Below are positions 23,981 to 36,786 of a DNA stretch of 64,000 bases, in pieces (the first letter of the stretch is position 1; the number at the start of each line of letters is the position of its first letter). Under the pieces are notes generated by a model, which worked only from the letters and a program-made list of their open reading frames with translations, searched no databases and was not told the DNA's origin. A program made the position numbers and the translations under genes. This DNA comes from Persicaria tinctoria (taxonomy: Eukaryota; Streptophyta; Magnoliopsida; Caryophyllales; Polygonaceae), in assembly GCA_037127255.1 (NCBI GenBank), contig JBANSL010000013.1:82342188-82406187 (forward strand), given 5' to 3'.

Positions 23981-24858
23981 CTTGTACTGCACCTCTCAAT
24001 AGTCATTAGTGTGAATAACACCTCACCCCTTCCTATTGAACTTAACACTCTTTTAAAAAAAAATGTCATTTTATAAACTTGCTATTAACAAAGATCTCCT
24101 CAAACTCATCCACAAGGATGCAATCGGCTAGGTTCACCACTAGCCGAAATATTACCTTATAAAAAAATAAATAAAAAAAAGTAGAAAAATATGCAAATAA
24201 CTCAACTCAGCCCATCCACAAACCAAAAACTGGCCCAACCCATGAATGGTCCTAAGTCCAAACACAAAACTATTCAGCTTGAACCTAACTTGTACAACCT
24301 CATCCATGAAAAGAGAAGCCTCCAATCTTTCTTTTTTTTTTAACACATGGACATGGGTAACACATGAGCCGGATCCCCTAAAGATGATGCAAAATGCATT
24401 TTAGACCAAAGAAATTGACAATTGCAAAATGCTATCCCCTCGGAAGGTTGCAAGCTCACTACCAATTTCAAGCATGGAAATGTTAATTCAATTGCATCCA
24501 TGTCAAGTCTGTCAACGATTAGTCGATTAACCGTAAATACGACCTCGCATACGCGAGAAAGAATTATTGCACGCTTTCAGAAGAGCTCCACAACTTCACT
24601 GTAACTGTAAATTTGAACCCGAATCAAAGGGTTCGCTGGCATCGTATGCCGAAAGAGAGCAAAGACGCCCTTGCCTCATCCGTGCACACCAGTGATTATG
24701 GGTGTGAGAAGTCACTGCTTTCTCGCTACTACGGATCATGACTGAAAAACTGACACTGTATCTCAATGTAGTGCTGAAGAACTCAATGGATCCTTTTGAA
24801 GAGCAAGGTAAGAAAACAAGCCAAGTACAGAGAGACTTGAGCAAGCGAGGAATCATAT
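23981..24858. other. Intergenic and 3' flank of the mitochondrial protein gene
   Basis: AT-rich, with no gene I can support. Short open frames on both strands lack motifs. The part next to 24858 is probably the 3' UTR of the minus-strand gene. Confidence 0.5.
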
Positions 24859-27800
24859 TCACGGGGCTGTCTCTCTTTTCAGCCTTTCGATCTCCTCACG
24901 CTGCTTTCTTTCTGCCTCTTCCAGTTCTCTCTTGGCATCCTCCTCTTCCTCAATTTGGTCAAGGCTCTCAAATTCCTTGGTTGCAGCCATGGCTTTGACC
25001 ACGGGATCTCTTAACACAGATATAAGCCCTCCACCGACCCTGTACTCTTCTTCATCCCCGATGAGGAATAAGCGCTGATCGGGGCCTGATGCCATGGGAA
25101 TATCCACTGCCAATAACTTCATATCATACTGTGAAAACCAGAAGAAAGAGAGTCCTTAGGAACATTTATCCAATGTTAAATAGCCAGAAAAAAAGATTCA
25201 GCCCATTCCATACAAGGGCAAAGGGTGAAAACTGATATGAAAAGGACGGAAGGCTTGTTTCTCCCCTCGCACGAGTCTTATTTCTTGAATGATACCAAGC
25301 CAAAATCGGCCAGAAAAGAACTTGCATTGTGTTGAATGGAAAAGATACTAGCCGATAAAAACATTTCCTTTCTCTGCTGGTGAGAGGTAAGTTCATGGTC
25401 CTTTCTAATAAAGGACATTAGGCAATAACAATACTAACATTTTGCAGTTCCACTTATTGTTTGTTCTACAAGTTTAAGAAGGAAAATAGCATAAACAGTC
25501 GCATGCCACAGAAGAATGTAATAAACACCACTCTAGTAAGGGCTGAATAAAGTTTTTTTTTTTTAAAGAAGTAACCGCAAAAAAATCTCTCAAATAGCAC
25601 TTGCCAGCAAACTGCTCTCGTCTTGCACAATATGCGAAAATGATTCTTTTTCCTAAAATTGTTCCGACTATTAATACATAAATTTTGACCTATAAATTTC
25701 AAGAAAAGATGCACATTAGAAAGGAAGAAGCATATGAACTACTGACATGATGCACCTCCAAACCCACCATTATTCAATAGTATCCACAACACGATATCAT
25801 AACTGCTCCCACCCGCCTCAATTTGATTCACTCAGAATGATCATTATCACAAACATATGTACAGATAATACCAAATTGTCATCAATGTGAAATATTAAAA
25901 GGCATATAGAAGTCTGATTCCGGTGACCATTAATAACCTCTCAAGCTTTGGGCAGAAGAGAATATCCAAACAACTTTATGTATCTAGCTTGATTAATTGA
26001 GTTCCAAATACAACCACCACCCTCAGGTTAAACAGTTAAGCATAAAATGTTTCATCGATAATCAGAGTCAAACATTGAAATGTGCATTATCAAACATCCA
26101 AATAACCTTCAAAGAATACAGACAAAACCCTTGAACAATCAGGTGTGTGTAATTTGGATCCATTTATTTTGATTCAAAGAAAAAAAGACATAAAACAACC
26201 TAAACAAACTGCAAAAGGTTATATAACCAGCCACCATTCAAATATGTTCCATCACCAAGTTGTTCTCAAGTGAACATTTTAACAAACTTTATCAGATAAA
26301 AACTATAAAGTCGTTAATTGCATAGATGTCTTATATTGTTTTTCTCTCATTTTGTTCCCAATAAGATAAAAAGGTGCACAAACTGAACTGAGATGACACG
26401 TTGTGAATCACTGTAAAGTACATCATGTGATACTCCAAAATAACAAACAGAAGAGAGGAGAAACAACAAAATGTAAAGGCCTTGAGGCACTGAAGGTGCT
26501 ATTTTTCTGGAGTTGTATATAATTTGATTATTTGAGCTAACTCGTATTTCACAAAGAAAAAACCCTCAAGAAAAATGATATTGGAATTAGGTGAAAGCCA
26601 AAATGTTGGCCTTCCCTTTCACTCTTTCAGGATATAGGCTACATAGCATGTATTTTATTTTTAGGTCAACCTCTCGAACCAGTGAAAAAAAAAATGATGA
26701 CATTTACGCAGTCAAAATGAATACTCACATGAAAGTGATTCAGTTTGGGAGGCAAGATGACAAGATCTAGCCAATAGTAGCAGTAAACTACAGTAAGATT
26801 TCTCATTTATTACGGAGTAACAGCAAGGATAGAAGCAAACCTGGCCCTTTTTCTTCTTGACTTCAACATTGACTAATCCTTTTCTTTCAGAACCTTGAAC
26901 AGGAAAAATAAGAAAGCAACGTTTACTCCTGAGCCTTGGCTTGAACTTACTCAATGTGATCCCACCTCCTGACATCACATATGCTCTAAGATCGGTTCCC
27001 ACCAGAGGTGTACCCATAACCTCAAGAATGCTAGCAGAAGTGTTAAGTTTCCTCATTGCCATCCTATAAACTGCATCCGGGTTGATTGTGTATCTTGATC
27101 GCATATAGAGGCCCTAAAGGAGAAAAATGACAGATCGATAAATTAGATAACCTAGCAAAGAGAACCAATTTGCTCATACTTTCAGTCTGGAACTTATTTT
27201 AATGTTGATAAGAAGGAAAGTTCAGCCTTCAAGTAATGAGGAGCTTTATGTTCTCGCTCATTTCAACATAATTTCCTCTACTTATTTGGGCAAGGTTATA
27301 GTATGTCCTGCTATAACCTTGTAACAGTGTGTGATGGATGTATTCCCCCACAACAAACAGCTGTGGAATGGTTATTTCAGCAGTCAGCACTTTATGCTTT
27401 CGATTAACACACTCTTAACCCCTTAGGATCTAAGGCCAAAAGTTTACATATTAGGATAGCAAAGTGAAATGAGCTGATAGATATGTTTACAGTGAATCCT
27501 TCACTCATACATAACCAACGGAAGCAAGAAATATGAATCTGCGAAGGTGGCCTAAGGGCTGCATCAGCAGCAAAAAGCTACATTGGTTCAAAACCCCAGC
27601 CAGAATCATCACACAACAAGGAACATAGTCAGAAAGAAGATGCAAAAGCAAATGAGACGCTTGTGAAAGAGCTTACAGCAAAGGCGACCATGGCACTGGA
27701 TAGAGCAAGGAAACCATACTTGGCCATGCCTTCGGATAACCCAACAAAAGTGTTTGCAATCCCAAACATAATCCTCCACAAGAAAATACACACAATCACA

Positions 27801-28321
27801 GCCCCACACCCAAGCAGAAACAGATAATTCCTCTTCAGAAACCCTTCCATTTGCAAGGAAACCGCCTCCCTGTACCTCGAAATCGAAGAGGCGACCACAG
27901 ATACCGGCTTCTGAATAACCTTCCTCGCAAGCCCAGCATCAATCTTGCTCCCAATACCCGGACTCTTAATCGAAAAAGCCCTAAACCCCAACGGATTGAA
28001 CTCCAATTTGTGAAAACCCAAGGTCTTAGATGAGACATTACCCAGCTTTGAACCAGGAGACAGGTATTTCGTCCATGAAAACCTATCAGATGAGCTACGG
28101 GAGTTCGATTTTGAAACTGAGAACCCATTTGCGGCAACTTTCGTGTGGGTTTTGGAAGACAGGGAGCCAGAAATCGGAAATCCATTTGGATTTGACAGTG
28201 TGGAGCCAAACCCGCGAGTCTGATGAAATAGTGGGGGTGGATTTGGGTGAATAGGGTTCCGGGAGCGGCTGAAGTGGAGCCTGAGTAGACCGTTGATGAT
28301 TCTGGATGGGGGTTTTGACAT
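24859..28321 (-). CDS. Mitochondrial inner-membrane protein, Coa1/Tim21-like
   Basis: Three exons (27677-28321, 26841-27113, 24859-25128), all phase 0, give 395 residues. The start is the ATG at 28319-28321. The frame stays open upstream only from a GTG. The N-terminus is rich in Arg, Ser and Pro with almost no acid, as in a mitochondrial presequence. Two hydrophobic segments follow (about 165-187 and 201-218). The next domain (about 216-306; RYTINPDAVYRMAMRKLN, EVMGTPLVG, KGLVNVEVKKKKG) has the layout of Coa1/Tim21 proteins, which work in cytochrome oxidase assembly and presequence import. The C-terminus is an acidic-basic coiled coil (EEEEDAKRELEEAERKQREE). The family call is by pattern and moderate. 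The gene itself is well supported by clean splice sites. Confidence 0.85.
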
Positions 28322-28685
28322 TCTCTTGAAACCTGAATTGCAAGAAACCCAAAATTGGAGATCCGGAGCAATGAAGAAATCCCTGGATTGCACCGATCAG
28401 TTCTGAAGTGAAGAGTGGAAGATGTTTCAGCGTGGTTGATCAGGAAGTCGATGGAGGATTCGAACCATTTTGGGAGTGGAGAAGGAAACCCGTCCGTCGT
28501 ACGGTGAGCGCCACTGCGATGACTCCAATGACGGTGCGACCAACCGAATTGTTAGATTTGGGCTCAAGTTGGGTATTGGGCTGGGTCGACCCATTTCTAT
28601 TTTTTTATGGGTTAATGATGTATGCAAATCAAAATTTTGTAAAATTTGAAGATTTTTAATCCAAATTCATACATTTGCTCTATTA

Positions 28686-28791
28686 CTCCCTCCGCTCGAA
28701 AAACATCACTTGGATTATTATTGACGTACACTACTATTTAATGATAATAAAAATTATGAATGATATGTTTTACCGAATGGAGGGACGGGAG
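28686..28791. mobile_element. Stowaway-like MITE
   Basis: A 106-bp element with ends CTCCCTCCGCTCG and CGAATGGAGGGACGGGAG, flanked by TA on both sides (28684-28685 and 28792-28793). The CTCCCTCCG terminus with TA duplication is the Tc1/mariner-derived Stowaway pattern. It lies about 365 bp upstream of the mitochondrial protein gene. Confidence 0.85.
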
Positions 28792-29808
28792 TATCGTAGT
28801 TGAAGTTGGTCTAAAACTAACCGCTTAAGTTTATGTATACGAAAGGAGTCGAAAGCATGTTTTTTTTTTATCTTAGTCCAGTTCGATCGATACATGGATT
28901 CACAATCACCCAAATTTGGAGAATGATCGACAACATATGCTTCCAATATTATACCCCGCACTTTTTTTTTATTTTAGTACTCCACTTTATGAATTGAAGC
29001 TGAATTATTTGTGGATCCTTCTTAACTTATGAATTATTTGCGGATTGTTGTGTTCGTCGTTTTAAGTCCACCTAGCTAGTGTCCGATACAAAATCTGAAC
29101 ATGGAAAAGTCTCACAACGCCTTTTTCTATCCTATGCCCTAGAGGCGCAGGATAACATTTTCGTTTTAACAAAAATATATCCTTAATTAAAATACATTAT
29201 CTAGATTTTAGATTAGATTCTTATGTTCGTTTATTTTTTTGTAGGGTATCTTTCTCAATTAGGATCTTATCATATGTCCTCAAAGACTGTTAATAATAAC
29301 ATTGTTGTGACGAACGAATATTTAAACAAATAAGAACAACATATAAATTTATCATGGTTCCCCAAAATAACTACATTCACTACTGAGGAGTTCCCAAAAC
29401 CATATGAGAATTATAAGATGTGTCATTCACACTGATCGATAAACCATAAACCCATGAAATAGGAAACACGGTATATATCATAAAATTCATCTTCAAGAAG
29501 GTGGTGTCCAATGTTCTAGATTTTTAAGCTTCCGCAACTAATATTTTGTTAGGAGGCAGATAATTCAGTCAGTGTCGGCCAAGGGGAGTGGCAAGGGGTG
29601 CGACCGCCCAGGGCCCATTTTCGGTAGAGACCATTAAAAATATATGTTGTGTGTGTATTTTTCAAAAATATAACAAAATACGAGTGTGGCTCAATGGTAA
29701 GTTTAAATCTTATAAAATTTTGGATTTGGATTTCTAGACGTGTAAAGTTCAAATCTCTCTATTTGCATTTTTTATGTTTTTATAGACTTTGCATTTTTAT
29801 TTTTATTT

Positions 29809-30341
29809 TTTATTTTTATTTTTTTTTTGATAAGGAAATAATTCGAGGTCGGACATGCCCGGACCTCGAGAGGCCGACAAGGTCGGCAGACGGCAAGCCA
29901 TCTAAACATACAACAATGAAATAGAAAATATAACAAAAATACAACAAAGGAGAACCCAAAAAAACCCGGAAAAAACCCTAGACCTAAGCAAACTAGCGGT
30001 CACAATATCGAGAGGAAGGAAGTCGTCGCGGAGCAGTGGATAGCGAGCGCATGGGACAACACTAGCTGACACGATGTCTCGCTGCCGGAAAGTCGAAAAG
30101 CAGAAATCCTCGTAAGGCAAAGGCGACACCTGAGGAAGTGTGGATCACACGACGTTCCCCCCACCTGGATGAGGGATCTTCGGAGACCGCAAACACCACC
30201 AACACGATCACGTCGATCAACCAGGGCCGCAGAACTGCTCCTCAACCGAAACTAACAACGAACCAAAGACGGACACCAAACCACACGAGAAAAAGAAGCA
30301 CAACCGCAAAGAGGACGAAGAGCGCGGGAATAATCCGGATT
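29809..30341 (-). mobile_element. Truncated L1 LINE 3' fragment, minus strand
   Basis: It begins on the plus strand with a long T-rich tract, which is the poly(A) tail of a minus-strand retroelement. The tail is preceded on its own strand by CTTGCCGTCTGCCGACC and TTTCCTTATC. That resembles the 3' end of the plus-strand LINE in this window (CTTGCCCACC...TTTTCCTAATC). No reverse-transcriptase motif is left. TTTGCATTTTTATTTT occurs both before the tail (about 29788) and at about 37611, a possible target duplication of a larger minus-strand insertion. Confidence 0.55.
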
Positions 30342-31229
30342 TAATTGACTCTATGTAAATATATTTAATTTATTTATTTTAAGATATTAATTATGATTTA
30401 TAGTTTTTACTTTTAATTTAAAATTTACACAAGTTATTTACACCACCAGCCCATATGGAAAAGAAGAAGTAAAGAAGCCCACCTCATGGAAAAAATCCCT
30501 TTTGCTGGGCAAAACAACGCGCCTAGCCCCCGGCTCACGCGCCCCCAATCTAAATAGCAAATCCCTATCTCTCTCGCGAAATCCGGCGAGTCAGCCTCTG
30601 CTCCCGGCCTCAAACCCCACCACGACGGTGTTTCGAGTATCAACCCTGTAGCCACCTCTCTTCTATCCTCACTTATTCCGGCCCTCTCTCTCGTTCTCGG
30701 GGAGTCTTCCTTGGTTGTTGAGTTCGACAATCTGCGCCCGATAATCAGCAATTGCAGTCGCCAAAGGGGTGTCAAGGTGGGGAAAAACTTCAAAAGAAGG
30801 AAAAAAGGGGCTCGCCGGTTAGGGGGATGGCGGTGCGCGGCCCTGTCGGGTGCTTCGCGGTGGTTTGACGGTGGCGGAGTGTTTCGGTGCCCTGGTGTGG
30901 CCTTCTTCCTCTTGATGTATGGCTTGCCTTATTTAGGGCCTTCTGTTGGTGCGTTCGTGAAGTTCTCCCCTGGGCTCGTTTGCTCGGGGTATCGGTCTCT
31001 CCGTTTTGCTTGTGTGATGCGGTTGTTGCGTCTCTTTACTGGCTTCCCTTGCTCCGCGATTGTTTTTACTATACTGTATACCATCAGGTTTGTTCCTGCT
31101 CATACGACTTTGCTCTATAATTTCAGCTCTATAAAATCCTCGATGATTCATTTATTTCTAATAAATGCTCCCGTTAATATGCTGTGTTTGATTCACCAAA
31201 CCACCGTTCATCGGTGACTCAACAAAAAT

Positions 31230-32114
31230 GTGAAGGAGCCATGTGCTTCTTCACCCTCTACCTCCCGAAAGGGCCCTCTGAAATTGATGGTTAAACAGGT
31301 TTATGTAGGATCTACCAAGCCATCTAAATTTTATTTGCTCCTCAAGGCATCGACATCTGGTTCTTTGAGGTTTGTGAGACAGCTTCCCGCTACTAAGATT
31401 TGTGTCATCTCGCCTGACTACAGTCTTAATTCTGTGCGAGTGGGGACTTCTTCGTCTTCCTCTACTCTTGTGGATCTTTTGCTGCTGTCCAGGTTTATCT
31501 ATATGCTCTCTCATTTGACTGCAGATAATTGCTTTACTCTGTCCAGGAAACTCACCACCTTTTGGTGGATGGAAAACTTGGTGCTAGAGGCTTATGTCTC
31601 CTCACTTCTTACCCCCCGACCTTCGGGCCTTGACAAACCTGCGGTGTTCGGAGCTGTTATGGTTCCGTTCCCCAGTTTGAATGAAGATTTGTTTAAAAAT
31701 TTTGGTGTTGTTGGCCTATTCTTGATGTTTATTAAAATCAAGTGTGAACTTGTAACCTGTGTATTGAAGGATGTTCTACACACTAGAACTTATTTGGGAC
31801 AAATTCCAACTGATGTATTGATTAGTTGTCAAATGGTCTTCCCATGTTGGCATACACTATTATTCCTTTGTGTGTTTTGGTCTGTTTTGCATGGTAAAAT
31901 TAACAATCAAATGTACTTGTTCCAGTTCAACCCTATGAGTTTGGGATCGGCTATGCACTACATCATGAAAAAGACCCATTGCTTCTATAAGGTGGTAGGA
32001 AATTACCACGATTATCAATTGATGTCTGTTATTTGGCTAGAACATGATGTTTGGATTGTTATGGTTGACAGCCTCGCCTCTCTATTGCTGTCTGCAAGTC
32101 CGATACCAAAGTAA
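31230..32114 (+). CDS. Unidentified 294-residue frame in the LINE ORF1 position
   Basis: An open frame lies where plant L1 elements normally encode the RNA-binding ORF1 protein. I see no CCHC zinc knuckle and no DUF4283-like motif. The sequence is unusually rich in Leu, Phe and Ser. It could be a decayed ORF1, captured host sequence or a chance frame. Confidence 0.25.
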   Translation: MKEPCASSPSTSRKGPLKLMVKQVYVGSTKPSKFYLLLKASTSGSLRFVRQLPATKICVISPDYSLNSVRVGTSSSSSTLVDLLLLSRFIYMLSHLTADNCFTLSRKLTTFWWMENLVLEAYVSSLLTPRPSGLDKPAVFGAVMVPFPSLNEDLFKNFGVVGLFLMFIKIKCELVTCVLKDVLHTRTYLGQIPTDVLISCQMVFPCWHTLLFLCVFWSVLHGKINNQMYLFQFNPMSLGSAMHYIMKKTHCFYKVVGNYHDYQLMSVIWLEHDVWIVMVDSLASLLLSASPIPK

Positions 32115-32525
32115 CCGCGAGAATGTTTCACTGTCATGTTGTTTGGCTTGTGCTGTCAGTGAACCAATGAAAAATCTGTATTTGATGAATAATAAACTTG
32201 GCTTGTGGCTATTGTATCAACTTGTTAACATGAACAAAGAGGGGGGTTCTCATAACATGTCATGGTTTTGTTGCATACATACAGTGGCTTGCTACTTTGG
32301 TCAAATTAAAATTTATGCTTCATTTTCAATATTTTTGCATATAAATTTATGAAATTACAGAATAAATAAGTCTAATAAAGTTAGTGTACGTAGTGGAGTG
32401 TTCAAGCAATTATTTCAAAATGTCCTCAACATAAGGCTCCTTTGGAGTATTTACAAACAAGATTATCAAAACTATGTCGATGAAAGGACTCCGCCTCCCT
32501 GTCCTTTCATCACCAATGATGTTTT

Positions 32526-35500
32526 ATGAAGATATGTTTCTGGAACTGCCGTGGAATAGGAAAGCGTACATTCTGGACAGAAATTGATTCACTATGTAAA
32601 AACGAACACATCCAAATCTTGTCGCTAGCAGAAACAAAAGCGGAAAATATTCCGGACGATAAGTTGTGGAAAAATATAGGGTTTGATGAAGGGGTTTGGT
32701 CGCCGTCCATTGGGAGATCTGGCGGCATTGGGGTCATTTGGAAGACTCATCGGATGCTTAATGTATCAATATCAGTGTCAGTGCACACCCCACGTATTAT
32801 TGGACTTAGACTAGAAAGTGTGCAGTGGGGTTTTCCGATTTTGGCGTTCTTCGCCTATGCTCCACCAAATCTAAATGATAAAGATGCCTTCTGGGAAACA
32901 TTAATAACAATTGTAAACGACTCCCCTATTCCGTGCATGGTCTTAGGGGACCTGAACGAGATACTATGCAATGCTGACAAAGTAGGCGGAGCCACTACCC
33001 GACCATCAAGATTTTCTCGGTTAATATCCTTCAAAGACGATTGCAACTTGTTTGATCTACCCACGTTTGGAAACCAGTTCACATGGAGAAAGATTATGGA
33101 GGATAACTTCAACACCCACGAAAAAATTGATCGGGTATTAGTTCACCAACAGATTCTTACGTCCTTCCCAAATATGATAACCCATAACGGTGCTTTTTCT
33201 TCCTCGGATCACTGTCCAATTTCTATATCAATCGACGACGGGTCTTCCTTCAAAGCCCCGCCTTTTAAATTTGAGAACGTTTGGCTTTTGAGGAAAGACT
33301 TTCGCAATATTGTAAAGCAATCTTGGCGGGCGTCCTGCCCGGTCTCGGCTATGTTTCAACTACTGTTTAAACATAAATTATTGAAAAAAGAGGCAAAAGA
33401 ATGGAATAAAACCAATTTCGGTAATATCTTCCGCCAACTGAAGGAGTTAGACTCAGAACTCTTACTCATCCAGTCCTCGGGATCATCGTCAAACTCCCAA
33501 ATATATCAAACAAAGGAGAAACGCCTAATTTCGAAGCGAGAAAAGCTAATTCTATTCCAGAAATCATATTGGAGCCAAAGGGCAAAAACGAAACACCTCA
33601 AACTCTCAAATTCGAACACGGCCTACTTCCACCTAGTGGCTTCGGGACGGAGACACAGGAAACAAATTCGAAACATAATCTCTTCAAGCGGAACACTGAT
33701 TCTGGGCGAGGAGAACGTTAGAAATGAGATAAAAAAGGAATTTGAAAACAGATTTAAAAAAGAGTCTATTGATGATGGGCTTATGTCTAACTTCCTGGAC
33801 CTAATTCATCCTTCCATCTCGACAGATGAAAATAGTTTCCTTATTGCACTACCATCAAACCTAGAGATTAAGACGGCGGTGTTCAGTCTGGGCAAAAACA
33901 AGTCCCTAGGCCCGGATGGTTTTACGGCTGAATTTTATACAAAATACTGGGACATAGTCGGGAGATCAGTAATTTGTGCGGTCAAGGGTTTTTTCCGCTC
34001 TGGGAGAATACTCCGTCAAATAAACCATACTTTTATCTCCCTGCTCCCAAAGAGGGACAACCCAACCTTCACCTGTCACTATAGGCCTATCAGCCTATGT
34101 TCTAATATATACAAAGTAATCTCCAAAATATTAACCGAAAGATTAAAAAAGGTAATCGGGAAACTCATACATCCTTTACAAGGAGCTTTTGTGTTAGACA
34201 GGGCGATTCAGGACAATGTCCTAATTGCCCATGAAATTTTCCACTCCTACAAAAACCGTAAGGGACGTGAAGGATGGCTGACAATAAAATTAGACATGGA
34301 AAAAGCATACGATAGGGTAGACTGGCACTTCATAAAGAATGTGCTCCTCAGATTTGGATTTCACGACACTTTTATTTTATGGATTATGGAGTGTATAACA
34401 ACTGTTTCTTTCTCTGTACTAGTTAACAACAGCCCTACAGAACTATTCTTTCCTTCCCGAGGAATTCGCCAGGGGGACCCTCTGTCCCCTTTTCTATTCC
34501 TGTTGGGTGCTGAGGTATTAGCCCGTAAACTTGCAGCTGAAGCAAGCCTGGATAGACCACAAATTGGCTTTCCGATTGGTCAACACGGGCCGCGTATTCC
34601 GTTCCTGTCCTTCGCAGATGACATCATTATCTTCTCCAAAGGTAGCGTGGATGCAGGGTGCAGAGTTAGATCGATAATTGACTCGTATTGCCGGGTATCG
34701 GGCCAGAAGGTCAATTACCAAAAATCTAGTTTTCAAGCGTCACCAGGGATCCCAAACCATAGAATCCTTGAATTAGGTAACTGCCTCAACATTACAAATG
34801 AAAACTCTATAGAAAAGTATTTGGGATGTCCTATTATTAATGGTAGAGTCACCAGCAGTACATTTGAAGATATCGTCTGCAAATCGAAACAACAACTATC
34901 AAAGTGGAGGGCCAATGCGCTTTCCTAGCAGGGTCGTGCAACCCTTATCAATTCTAACCTATCGGCTAAACCTCTGCATGTAATGCAGAATTTCATGCTC
35001 CCCGTAGCTATACATAATGAACTGGACCAAATAAACCGGTCTTTTTTCTGGAACAAGGATTTACAATATCGACTGTTAATTAGTTGGGACAGGATTTGCA
35101 AACCGAAGCAGCATGGCGGGTTGGGAATTCGCAACTCGGGCGATATGAATGTCGCTCTTCAGATGAAACTTTTGTGGAAAATACTGGTTGAACCGAACAA
35201 TATCTGGATAACATTAATCAGACATAAATACCTACGTTCTGCTAGTATTTTCGAGTACAAACGATCGGGAGCCAGTTCCTGGCAATGGGCTAAACTTGCT
35301 AACTTAATTGACACTTTTAAAACAGGCCTTATTTGGTCGGTAGGAAACGGACGCTCAATAAAATTCTGGACCGATAATTGGATCTCCACCCACACGTTAG
35401 AGTCTCGGGTGGGTAATATCCAGGGTTTCGATCAGAACGAGACCGTTAGTGACTATATTATGGGGGGAAATGGTGGTGTGAAAAGCTGCAGAATGTACTA

Positions 35501-36648
35501 CCAAACAGCATTGTAAAAGAAATTGTAGACATTCCTATTCCGGAATCAAATCTACAAGACCGCTTATACTGGTGGCCAAATAGGGAAGGTTGGTTTACTA
35601 CAACCAGCGCCTACAAACTGATAACAGCACAATCCTCCGCTCCGACCGATACGAACGCTTGGATTTGGAAAACTGATGTTCCCCCTAAGGTGAAGAATTT
35701 CCTATGGAAGATTGCACAAAATGGTCTGCCCACTGCTGTGCGCCTATCGTGCAGGGGGTCGGCGGTCCCAACTACTTGTTCACTATGCAATACGGCTCCC
35801 GAAGACGAGACTCACCTGTTCCTAGAATGCCCTTTCATACGGAAAATATACCGACTTCCGAGTCAAGAACAAACAACAATTACGAGAATGATCAGTCAGT
35901 CCCGGGATTTCAGACCCATTCTATCTAGCCTTGGAACCAGCTTAACGACTGCCGCTCTAACTGATCTATCCTTCGCTTGGTGGACTACATGATACATCAA
36001 GAACCAATACTTGTTTCAACAAGCACCAATCCCCCAGCACCAAACTGTCGTCCATATGGTCAGATCACACATAGATAACTGGAAGAGAACATCCGCGATC
36101 GACGGTGATGGTGATGACGGTATGCATCCCTCCTCAAGAGTCTATCCAAGAAAGACCGACAAACAACGTCCTATTAAATGGCGCAAGCCTCCGTTAAGGT
36201 GGTTCAAACTTAATTTTGATGGTTCGTCTTTAGCCAACGGTGACAGTTCGGCTGGTATCATTATCAGGGACTGGAATGGCCGCCCTGTCACCATCGAGCA
36301 CAAATTACTAGGAAAACAGCAAGCCATCATGGCAGAAGCTCTCGCCCTCAAACTGGGAATCCAGAAGGTATTACAATTGCACATTGAAAGAATCCAGGTT
36401 GAAGGTGACTGCAAAATAATTATAGACTATCTAAACAAGACGGCTAAATGTCCTTGGGAGATTGAACTGATCCTCTCCGATATTCTAGTCATGTTGTCGA
36501 CTGTAAAAGAAATTGGTTACTTTCATGTACCTCGTATGGGCAACAGAGTGGCTGATAAGGTTGCACACCTTAGCCACTCTGCCCGAGGTAATGATATTCA
36601 CAACAATCCGGGTCTTATTGACCTCATCCGCAAGGATGCTGCGGGGTA
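32526..36648 (+). pseudogene. LINE ORF2: endonuclease, reverse transcriptase, RNase H (broken)
   Basis: ORF2 starts at the ATG at 32526. An APE-type endonuclease comes first (FWNCRGIG, GDLNEI, SDHCPI). The reverse transcriptase has KSLGPDGF, HYRPISLC, DMEKAYDRVDW, GIRQGDPLSP and the catalytic FADDI. A zf-RVT-like segment follows (CSLCNTAPEDETHLFLECPF). At the end is an RNase H domain with FDGSS, AEAL and GDCK. Lesions: a TAG at 34926-34928 where related elements have Trp, a frameshift near 35460-35475 (the frame closes at 35516 and resumes in another), and a TGA near 35990. These are few lesions for about 1370 codons, so inactivation is fairly recent. Confidence 0.92.
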
Positions 36649-36786
36649 GGGCTTGCCCACCCGAATCTTTTCCTAATCAAAACAAAAAAAAAAACACCAG
36701 CCCATATGGGGTTTTGATAACCCCTTTAGAACTTTTTTTAAAAAAATTAATATCCAGGAGAAGATAAATACAAATCCCGGATATTA

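Larger units (their letters stand above)
30459..36694 (+). mobile_element. L1-type LINE retrotransposon, near full length
   Basis: 6236 bp between perfect 15-bp target duplications CACCAGCCCATATGG (30444-30458 and 36695-36709), ending in a poly(A)-like tail. The second ORF has endonuclease, reverse transcriptase and RNase H domains. It carries two stop codons and one frameshift, so it is dead despite the intact duplication. It sits inside the hAT-bounded block and so is younger than that element. Confidence 0.92.

Noticed and set aside
29684..29757. tRNA-like sequence inside the hAT (TGGCTCAATGGTAAG ... AAGTTCAAATCTC)
   Set aside because: Box-like words occur, but acceptor and anticodon stems are absent, so it is not reported as a gene.
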